Of a stretch of 14,469 nucleotides of DNA, positions 1-5,046 are shown one piece after another. The stretch is from the NCBI GenBank assembly GCA_943325745.2, contig CALPQP020000005.1:1-14469 (forward strand), read 5' to 3'. Origin of the DNA: Gulosibacter massiliensis (lineage in GTDB: Bacteria > Actinomycetota > Actinomycetes > Actinomycetales > Microbacteriaceae). Under the pieces are notes generated by a model. The model did not search any database and was not told the origin of the DNA. It saw only the letters and a program-made list of their open reading frames with translations. Each line of letters begins with the position of its first letter. Within the stretch, counting starts at the first letter, position 1. The position numbers and the translations under genes were made by a program.

Positions 1-357
1 CGGGTCCGTCACGTGGTCACCGAAAACGCTCGAGTGGCGGCGGTTTCCGAATTGTTATGGTCCGACGGTCCTCGGGCCATCGGGGACTTTCTCAGTGCCT
101 CGTACTTGTCGATGAGGGACGACTTCGACGTGCACAACGCGCACAGTGCCCGTGCGATCCACTCGGCACGGCGGGCCGGCGCTTTGGGGGCACGGATGAC
201 GGGCGGGGGTCTCGGCGGAGTGGTCATCGCCCTCGTGCCAACCGAATTGCTGGCGTTCGTCGAGCGCAAGGTCCGCCAGGCCTTTACCGATGAACATCTC
301 GGCGAACCCGAGTTGTTCGTGGTGACTCCATCACGAGGCGCGCATCGCGTTCACTAA
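1..357 (+). CDS. galK: Galactokinase, C-terminal fragment (5' end outside window)
   Basis: This is the last 118 codons of a GHMP-family sugar kinase. The reading frame is open from base 1 and ends with TAA at 355-357. Galactokinase phosphorylates D-galactose at C1 with ATP in the cytoplasm, the first committed step of the Leloir pathway. The visible evidence is the segment RHVVTENARV, followed by an MRDDFDV stretch and the third GHMP motif GARMTGGGLGG, which closes over the phosphate-binding region. This order and spacing is typical of the end of GalK. Two oddities: the usual Phe of GGGFGG is Leu, and the Ser-Pro-Glu-Leu-Asp-like stretch normally found just after DDFxV is replaced by HNAHSARAIHSAR. 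The stop codon shares two bases with the stop of the convergent lipoprotein gene. The catalytic N-terminal part cannot be seen, so another GHMP kinase is possible but less likely. Confidence 0.85.
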   Translation, partial: RVRHVVTENARVAAVSELLWSDGPRAIGDFLSASYLSMRDDFDVHNAHSARAIHSARRAGALGARMTGGGLGGVVIALVPTELLAFVERKVRQAFTDEHLGEPELFVVTPSRGAHRVH

Positions 358-872
358 CGTTTAGCGTCGGCGAGAGTTCCTATTGTGCGCTGGGTCGGGT
401 CAAAAATGACGCAATCGATGCCGCGATCTCCGTTGGCCCAGGAAGATTCTGTTGGGTAGTAGTACTGGAAATCCAATGCCGAAATACCGAAGTCAAGCCC
501 GACAAACTTCGTGAACTCGAGTGCACATTTCTTGGTGCCCAGGCTGACGAGCTCCTCGACCGAGGGGTACGCGCTACCGTCGACGACTAGTGACGCGAAT
601 ACCTCAAGGTCATGGGCGGAATCGCACTCGACAATTGGCACGGTCGAGCTGATTCCGTCTTCGAGTTTCTTCTGGTCGAGACAATCGCCAACAGTCAATT
701 CAACGAGCCCGGTCGGGGCGAAGGTTGGTGCGGTCGTGGGGGTTGCCGCGGGCTCGGGCGCTCCATCATCCGTGCCGATGAGTGCGGAAACCATCGTGCA
801 TCCCGCGAGCGAAAGCGAACAAATCATCATCACCGAGGAAAGGCGAAGGGTCGCGAGAGTGACTGTGCGCAC
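354..872 (-). CDS. Septum_form-domain lipoprotein
   Basis: A 172-residue secreted lipoprotein starting with GTG at 872. Residues 1-25 form a lipoprotein signal peptide: Arg2 and Arg10, a hydrophobic stretch, then the lipobox LAGC with Cys25 as the lipidated residue. Residues 37-55 are a Pro/Thr/Ala-rich linker. Residues 56-170 resemble the actinobacterial Septum_form domain (Pfam PF13845), with the features VGDCL, VECDSAHDLEVFA, a KKC segment, YYYPTESSWANGDR and a late IDC. The four cysteines (64, 83, 116, 154) could make two disulfides outside the cell. The family name suggests cell division, but the biochemical role is not established. The gene lies 9 bases after hisN and is probably the last gene of the aroA operon. 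No Shine-Dalgarno precedes the GTG; instead TAGTCT lies exactly 6 bases upstream, so an extra leaderless transcript is possible. Confidence 0.8.
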   Translation of the reverse strand: MRTVTLATLRLSSVMMICSLSLAGCTMVSALIGTDDGAPEPAATPTTAPTFAPTGLVELTVGDCLDQKKLEDGISSTVPIVECDSAHDLEVFASLVVDGSAYPSVEELVSLGTKKCALEFTKFVGLDFGISALDFQYYYPTESSWANGDRGIDCVIFDPTQRTIGTLADAKR

Positions 873-878
873 GGTCTA

Positions 879-884
879 AGACTA
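879..884 (-). promoter_or_regulatory. Possible leaderless -10 box for the lipoprotein gene
   Basis: On the minus strand TAGTCT is followed by 6 bases and then the GTG start at 872, the geometry expected if transcription begins on the start codon. Its first three bases are the hisN stop codon TAG. No Shine-Dalgarno is visible. No convincing -35 was found, so this is only a candidate. Confidence 0.35.
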
Positions 885-1682
885 TCGAAGGGTCGACAGA
901 ACGGCGTCGTGCAAATGCCCGTTTGTTGCGCACGCGGTGCCGTGCCACGGTCCTTCGCGACCGTCAATATCGGTGAACCGACCACCGGCCTCTTCGAGAA
1001 TCGGGATGAGGGCGGCCATGTCGTAGGGCTGAAGTCCGCATTCGGCCGCGACATCGATGGCACCTTCGGCGACGAGCATGTATGCCCACATGTCACCGAT
1101 GGCTCGCGCTCTCCACGCCGATGTTGCGAGTGCAATCGCCTGGTCACCGCGACCCGCCTCAATCCACCCGGGAAGAGAGTTGTACGAGACGACCGCGTCG
1201 TCGAGAGACACAACCGAGCTCACCGACATTCGCTCTTCGTGTTTTCCGGCGCGCTGCGTATAGGCACCGTGGCCTGTCGCGCCCCACCAGCGCTGGCCCA
1301 GTGCAGGCGAGGACACGACGCCAACGACGGGAACGCCGTCGACGGCGAGAGCGATGAGTGTTCCCCAAATCGGTACGCGGCGGAGGAAATTAGCGGTGCC
1401 GTCGATCGGGTCAATAATCCACTGGCGATGTGGGCGGCCCTCGCCCTCCTGGTGACCGGTGGCACCGAACTCTTCCCCCAGGATTGCATCGTTCGGTCGG
1501 GCTGCAGCAAGTCCTTCTCGAATTGCGTGTTCAACCTCGCGGTCCGCTTCGGTGACGGGAGTGCGATCGGGTTTCGTGGTGACGGTGAAGTCGTGAGACT
1601 CATATCGGCGCATTGACACGAGGTCGGCCATGGCAGCGAGGGAGCGGGCAAGAGCGAGGTCGTCCTGAAGGGTGATAGTCAC
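882..1682 (-). CDS. hisN: Histidinol-phosphatase, inositol monophosphatase family
   Basis: A 266-residue soluble Mg-dependent phosphatase of the inositol monophosphatase superfamily. It fits the actinobacterial HisN type, which removes phosphate from L-histidinol phosphate in histidine synthesis. Visible metal-site motifs are PVTEADREVE (42-51), GEE (69-71), IDPIDGTANF (90-99, with Asp91 and Asp94 as ligands) and LQPYDMAAL (Asp221, in the place of the common W-D). The segments RRVPIWGTLIAL and GDMWAYMLVAEGAIDVAAE are characteristic of HisN-like members rather than inositol phosphatases. The length is normal. The start is GTG at 1682, 9 bases after the rsgA stop, with no Shine-Dalgarno. The order aroA-rsgA-hisN is conserved in actinobacteria and supports the call. 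Another phosphomonoester specificity cannot be excluded from sequence. Confidence 0.88.
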   Translation of the reverse strand: MTITLQDDLALARSLAAMADLVSMRRYESHDFTVTTKPDRTPVTEADREVEHAIREGLAAARPNDAILGEEFGATGHQEGEGRPHRQWIIDPIDGTANFLRRVPIWGTLIALAVDGVPVVGVVSSPALGQRWWGATGHGAYTQRAGKHEERMSVSSVVSLDDAVVSYNSLPGWIEAGRGDQAIALATSAWRARAIGDMWAYMLVAEGAIDVAAECGLQPYDMAALIPILEEAGGRFTDIDGREGPWHGTACATNGHLHDAVLSTLR

Positions 1683-1688
1683 GCTGTC

Positions 1689-1694
1689 AGGTTA
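1689..1694 (-). promoter_or_regulatory. Possible leaderless -10 box for hisN
   Basis: Minus strand TAACCT, then GACAGC, then the GTG start of hisN at 1682. The first three bases of the hexamer are the rsgA stop codon. The spacing places transcription initiation on the start codon, and no Shine-Dalgarno is present. No clear -35 is seen; read-through from aroA-rsgA is the alternative. Confidence 0.35.
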
Positions 1695-2720
1695 CGCCAC
1701 GGAATCCAGCGACAAAATCAAGCGTTGGACCGAATCGAGTCGTGCCGCTCCTTCTGGACCGAGGGCATCGGCGGCAATGGCTTCGACCACGGCGCAGTCG
1801 TCGTCGCGGTGGTTGCAGCCGCGGGGGCAGTCCTCGGCGATTGCGGCCAAATCGGTAAACGCCGCAAGGACAGATTCGGGGCGCACGTGCCCCAACCCGA
1901 ACGAACGAACTCCGGGGGTGTCGATGAGCCACCCTCCGCCGGGGAACCGAAAGGATGCCGTTGACGACGAGGTGTGGCGGCCCCGCCCCGTCACGTCATT
2001 GACGACTCCGACGGCTCGTTGCGCGCTGGGAATGAGTGCGTTGACAAGGGTGGACTTCCCAACTCCCGAGTGACCGACCGCGACGGTCGTGTGCCCGACG
2101 AGCAGCTCCGCCAATTCGGCGAGGGGTGGGTCGTCTGAGCGCGACGTCACGACGGGCACATTGAGTCCGTGAAAGTGTGCGAGGAATTCGGTCGGATCCG
2201 CGAGGTCGGTCTTTGTCACGCAGAGAATCGGCAGAATTCCCGCGTCAAACGCGGCCACCATGTATCGGTCGACCAGTCGTTGTCGTGGCTCGGGGTTTGC
2301 CGCCGCGACAACAATGAGCATCCGATCGGCATTCGCCACGATCATTCGCTCGACCGTGTCGCTATCGTCCGCCGATCGCCTCAGAACGGTCGTGCGCGGC
2401 ACGACGCGAACAATTCTCGCGAGAGTGCCGTCGCCGCCCGTCGTGTCGCCCACGATGTCAACGAGGTCACCGGTGACAATCGGAGTCCGCGACAATTCGC
2501 GGGCGCGCTTGGTAATGATTTCGCGCTCCTCCGCTGTTCCCTCGTCGGCGAGAGTCAAATATCGACCCCGGTCAACGGTGATCACGCGCGCTTCTATCGA
2601 ATCGTCGTGTGCCGGCCGATTCTTGGTGCGAGGCTTGCTGCCGCGTTTCGGCGGGCGGACCTTGGCAGCCGTTTCGTCATAGTCATCGAAGCGGTCGGCG
2701 TCCTCCGGGTGCCAATTCAT
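1692..2720 (-). CDS. rsgA: Ribosome small-subunit-dependent GTPase RsgA
   Basis: A 342-residue circularly permuted GTPase that acts late in 30S ribosomal subunit assembly, releasing with GTP hydrolysis. The order of motifs shows the permutation: G4 TKTDL (159-163) comes before the P-loop GHSGVGKST (206-214), followed by the GRGRHT switch region (236-240) and G3 DTPG (257-260). An N-terminal OB-fold-like region spans about 40-125. The C-terminal zinc motif is intact: Cys288, Cys292, His294 and Cys299. Residues 1-38 are acidic and then basic, as in other actinobacterial RsgA. I chose ATG at 2720 because it overlaps the aroA stop as ATGA, an arrangement typical of translational coupling. A GTG at 2741 would add seven residues that merely re-read the end of aroA. 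The gene sits between aroA and hisN in one apparent operon. Confidence 0.93.
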   Translation of the reverse strand: MNWHPEDADRFDDYDETAAKVRPPKRGSKPRTKNRPAHDDSIEARVITVDRGRYLTLADEGTAEEREIITKRARELSRTPIVTGDLVDIVGDTTGGDGTLARIVRVVPRTTVLRRSADDSDTVERMIVANADRMLIVVAAANPEPRQRLVDRYMVAAFDAGILPILCVTKTDLADPTEFLAHFHGLNVPVVTSRSDDPPLAELAELLVGHTTVAVGHSGVGKSTLVNALIPSAQRAVGVVNDVTGRGRHTSSSTASFRFPGGGWLIDTPGVRSFGLGHVRPESVLAAFTDLAAIAEDCPRGCNHRDDDCAVVEAIAADALGPEGAARLDSVQRLILSLDSVA

Positions 2721-4039
2721 GAGCCGAGCATCCCAGTCCACATCGCGGGGAATTCGGGAAGCGTCTTGGCGGTAGTGCCGATGTTGTCCACTTCAACTCC
2801 GTCGACGGCCAGACCGATCATGGCACCGGCGGTCGCCATGCGGTGGTCGTGGTAGCTCTGCCATGCACCACCGTGCAGCGTCGTGGGTTCGAGGTGGACG
2901 CCATCGGGCAATTCCGTTGCGCGACCGCCGAGCCGGTTGATTTCGGTCACGAGCGCGCGCAGTCGGTCGGTCTCGTGTCCACGAAGGTGGGCGATACCGG
3001 TGAACGTCGACGGCGTCGCGGCGAGGGCGGCGAGCGCGATGAGTGCCGGGGCCAGTTCGCCACCGGTCGACAGGTCCAGGTTCACGCCGTGGATTGGTTG
3101 TCCGCCGCGTATTCCTGGACCACCATCGACGGTGAGGCCCCGTTCGTCTCGCGTGACAACTGCACCGAAATCCTCGAAATACCCGCCGAGGTCGTCTCCA
3201 ACTTGAGTCGTGGTGCGCGGCCAATGCGGGATCGTGACGGTTCCCCCAGCAATCAGGGCGGCGGCGAGGAACGGCGCCGCGTTGGACAGGTCGGGTTCCA
3301 TGTTGACGTCGATCCCCGAGATTGGCCCAGGCTCGACCCGCCAGACGCCGCGTTCCGGTTCCGCGACGGTGACTCCACGGGCGCGAAGGCACGCGATGGT
3401 CATCTCGATGTGGGGCAGGGAAGGAAGATGTTCGCCCGTGTGGCGGAGCGTGAGCCCGTTGATGAATCGCGCGCCAGCGAGTAGCAGTCCTGAGACAAAC
3501 TGGCTTGACTGTGAGGCGTCGATAGAGATGTCGCCGCCGACTACGTGGCCTGTTCCGCGAACCGTGAAGGGCAGGGTTCCGCGACCGTCATCGTCGACCT
3601 CGACGCCCAGCTTTCGGAGGCTGTCGATTGTTGTCGCCATCGGGCGTAGCCGCGCGCCATCATCGCCATCGAAGGTCACCGATCCATTCGCCAGGGCCGC
3701 AATCGGTGGCACGAACCGCATCACGGTTCCTGCTAATCCGCAGTCGATCGTGACGCCTCCGGTCAATTCCGCGGGTGTAACGAGTAACGTGTCTGACCCC
3801 CCGCCTAGACTGTCACGACACTCAACACCGAGTTGACCGAGCGCGTCCATCATGAGGGACGAATCTCGCGATCGGAGTGGGCGGTGAATCACCGAGGGAC
3901 GATCGGACAGGGCGGCAAGCACCAACTCGCGGTTGGTGAGGCTTTTGCTTCCTGGAATGGGAACAACCGCGTGGAGCGGAGAGGTCGCGCGTGGCGCGAC
4001 CCAATTTTCGCTCTCTCGGGAATAAACGCGGGACGTCAT
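2717..4039 (-). CDS. aroA: 3-phosphoshikimate 1-carboxyvinyltransferase (EPSP synthase)
   Basis: A 440-residue cytoplasmic enzyme that transfers enolpyruvyl from phosphoenolpyruvate to shikimate 3-phosphate, the sixth step of the shikimate pathway. Visible motifs are IPGSKSLTNR (28-37, with the substrate-binding Lys32), GLAGTVMRFVPP (101-112, PEP site), DASQSSQF (164-171, shikimate-phosphate site), LSNAAPF, LRGHETDRL (342-350) and YHDHRMATAGAM. Glu318 lies where E. coli has the catalytic Asp in its DAAMTIA region, in the manner of actinobacterial enzymes. In the PEP loop, Phe109 stands where the E. coli enzyme has Pro101. The start is ATG at 4039 with no Shine-Dalgarno; TAGAGT lies 8 bases upstream, so a leaderless message is plausible. 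The gene is divergent from the sigma-factor gene and its first codons contain that gene's -35 element. It is the first gene of the aroA-rsgA-hisN-lipoprotein cluster. Confidence 0.96.
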   Translation of the reverse strand: MTSRVYSRESENWVAPRATSPLHAVVPIPGSKSLTNRELVLAALSDRPSVIHRPLRSRDSSLMMDALGQLGVECRDSLGGGSDTLLVTPAELTGGVTIDCGLAGTVMRFVPPIAALANGSVTFDGDDGARLRPMATTIDSLRKLGVEVDDDGRGTLPFTVRGTGHVVGGDISIDASQSSQFVSGLLLAGARFINGLTLRHTGEHLPSLPHIEMTIACLRARGVTVAEPERGVWRVEPGPISGIDVNMEPDLSNAAPFLAAALIAGGTVTIPHWPRTTTQVGDDLGGYFEDFGAVVTRDERGLTVDGGPGIRGGQPIHGVNLDLSTGGELAPALIALAALAATPSTFTGIAHLRGHETDRLRALVTEINRLGGRATELPDGVHLEPTTLHGGAWQSYHDHRMATAGAMIGLAVDGVEVDNIGTTAKTLPEFPAMWTGMLGS

Positions 4040-4044
4040 TGGTT
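4018..4044 (+). promoter_or_regulatory. SigR/SigH-type promoter of the sigma factor gene
   Basis: GGGAAT at 4018-4023, an 18-base spacer, then GTT at 4042-4044. This matches the known SigR/SigH consensus (GGGAAT, about 18, GTT). Transcription would start near 4050-4053, giving a leader of about 60 bases before the sigma gene. The gene encodes a sigma factor of this same group, so autoregulation is inferred. The -35 part lies inside the first codons of aroA on the other strand. Confidence 0.75.
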
Positions 4045-4047
4045 TCG

Positions 4048-4053
4048 ACTCTA
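4048..4053 (-). promoter_or_regulatory. Candidate -10 box of aroA
   Basis: Minus strand TAGAGT, 8 bases before the aroA ATG. It would give a leaderless or nearly leaderless message, and no Shine-Dalgarno is present for aroA. It overlaps the predicted transcription start of the opposite sigma-factor gene. No good -35 was found at the normal distance, so confidence is modest. Confidence 0.4.
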
Positions 4054-4082
4054 CGCGAGGAACAGCCCCACAAGGGCAGGAG

Positions 4083-4090
4083 AAAAGGAG
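4083..4090 (+). promoter_or_regulatory. Strong Shine-Dalgarno upstream of the sigma factor gene
   Basis: AAAAGGAG is a strong ribosome-binding sequence, but the annotated ATG at 4112 is 21 bases further on. The only in-frame near-start codon at ideal spacing (6 bases) is ATA at 4097. There is no ATG, GTG or TTG between the Shine-Dalgarno and 4112. Confidence 0.6.
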
Positions 4091-4097
4091 TACGCCA

Positions 4098-4103
4098 TAG
4101 AAT
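4098..4103 (+). promoter_or_regulatory. Possible housekeeping -10 box for the sigma factor gene
   Basis: TAGAAT is close to the vegetative -10 consensus and ends 8 bases before ATG 4112. It could give a leaderless message in unstressed cells, alongside the stress promoter further upstream. No clear -35 is visible. Confidence 0.35.
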
Positions 4104-4111
4104 CACGAATA

Positions 4112-4768
4112 ATGGTTACCGATGAAACCCCCGAGGACAACGAGATCCTCGCCGGTGAAGAAGCAAACGCCGAGGACATTGTGATCCCGGGTTCCCTCGA
4201 GTGGGATCCGTCCGAAATCGAAACGAATTACGTCAACCGTGGCTCGTTCGAAGAGGTCTATAACTCGGTATATCCCCGCCTCTATCGGCACACGGTTTAT
4301 GAACTCGACCGACTCTATCTCTCAAAGAAGAACGTGGAAGAAGTGCTACAGACCGCCATGGGGAAGGCCTATCAGAATTGGGACAAGTACACCCAGGGAA
4401 CGTATGCTCTGGGCTGGCTCAAGAAGATCATTACGAACACCGCGTACAACCTTCTGCGCAAAGAAAAGAACGAACCGCTGTTGTTTGGCGACATGGGAAT
4501 CGTCATGGACGCACCCGCCTACTACGCGCGCAGCGCCGAGAGTGCCGTGATTGAATCGGTCACGTTCGACGAGATTCGTGCGTTGTTCGACGATGTTCGC
4601 GAACCGTTCCGGTCAGCCCTCAAACTGGTCATTCTCGAAGAAATGCCTTACCAGGACGCCGCCGACAAGGTCGGGGTGCCGCTCAATACGATGCTCACCC
4701 GCGTGAACCGTGGTCGCGCCATCCTCAAAGAACTCGTGCTCACACACAAGAAAGAAATGGGAATCTAA
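4112..4768 (+). CDS. sigR: ECF sigma factor, SigH/SigR group
   Basis: A 218-residue group 4 sigma factor that directs RNA polymerase to stress promoters. Region 2 covers about residues 45-118: FEEVYNSVYPRLYRHTV, then VEEVLQTAMGKAYQNW, then GWLKKIITNTAYNLLRKEK, with the TNT-containing segment typical of the SigH/SigR group. Region 4 covers about 150-205, with the helix-turn-helix PYQDAADKVGVPLNTMLTRVNRGRAIL. It is more divergent than SigH or SigR: the usual DAEDLLQET is NVEEVLQTA and the usual PIGTVMSRLHRGR is PLNTMLTRVNRGR. The first 40 residues are acidic. The start is uncertain: ATG 4112 lacks a close Shine-Dalgarno, and ATA 4097 is better placed. The frame is open back to about 3833, antisense to aroA, so an N-terminally extended form is formally possible. 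It overlaps the anti-sigma gene by one base (TAATG), as in sigR-rsrA pairs. Confidence 0.87.
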   Translation: MVTDETPEDNEILAGEEANAEDIVIPGSLEWDPSEIETNYVNRGSFEEVYNSVYPRLYRHTVYELDRLYLSKKNVEEVLQTAMGKAYQNWDKYTQGTYALGWLKKIITNTAYNLLRKEKNEPLLFGDMGIVMDAPAYYARSAESAVIESVTFDEIRALFDDVREPFRSALKLVILEEMPYQDAADKVGVPLNTMLTRVNRGRAILKELVLTHKKEMGI

Positions 4769-5025
4769 TGGACATGAATCGCGATTGTGGCTGCGAGTCC
4801 GCCCGACAGCGGATGGACATCCTCATTGACCGTGAATTGACTGAACTCGAATGCTCCGATGTCAGCGCGCACTGCGCGTCGTGCGAGAGCTGTCAAGCAG
4901 AAATTGTTGTGATGGAGAAGTTGACTGATCGTTTCAGGGCGGCGTGCGCGGAACCCGCCCCGGAGAATCTGCGGATCTCGATTCTCAATTCGATTAAGAG
5001 CCAGGACGGAATTCTCGACTCGTAA
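4768..5025 (+). CDS. rsrA: Zinc-binding anti-sigma factor, RsrA type
   Basis: An 85-residue cytoplasmic protein expected to bind and silence the sigma factor encoded just upstream, releasing it when its thiols are oxidised. It carries the ZAS signature His-x3-Cys-x2-Cys at His35, Cys39 and Cys42, preceded by Cys9. Compared with Streptomyces RsrA (Cys11, Cys31, His37, Cys41, Cys44), all five positions are kept with a constant offset of two (Cys9, Cys29, His35, Cys39, Cys42). The helix with IDRELTELE matches the family. Extra cysteines occur at 7, 36 and 60. No membrane segment is present, in keeping with a soluble redox sensor. ATG 4768 overlaps the sigma stop codon; a second ATG two codons later is possible. 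The tail is shorter than that of RsrA. Confidence 0.88.
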   Translation: MDMNRDCGCESARQRMDILIDRELTELECSDVSAHCASCESCQAEIVVMEKLTDRFRAACAEPAPENLRISILNSIKSQDGILDS

Positions 5026-5046
5026 GACGTTGTCGATGGTGAAACG

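Noticed and set aside
612..1616. Long forward open frame opposite hisN and the lipoprotein gene
   Set aside because: Low-complexity Arg/Gly/Ser-rich translation typical of antisense frames in high-GC DNA; the opposite strand has clear conserved motifs.
2721..2741. GTG start of rsgA at 2741
   Set aside because: It only re-reads the aroA end. ATG 2720 forms the usual ATGA overlap and gives a family-like N-terminus.
5026..5046. Terminator between the anti-sigma gene and kgd
   Set aside because: Only a 4-bp imperfect pairing (CGTT/AACG) with a long loop; no credible hairpin in 21 bases.
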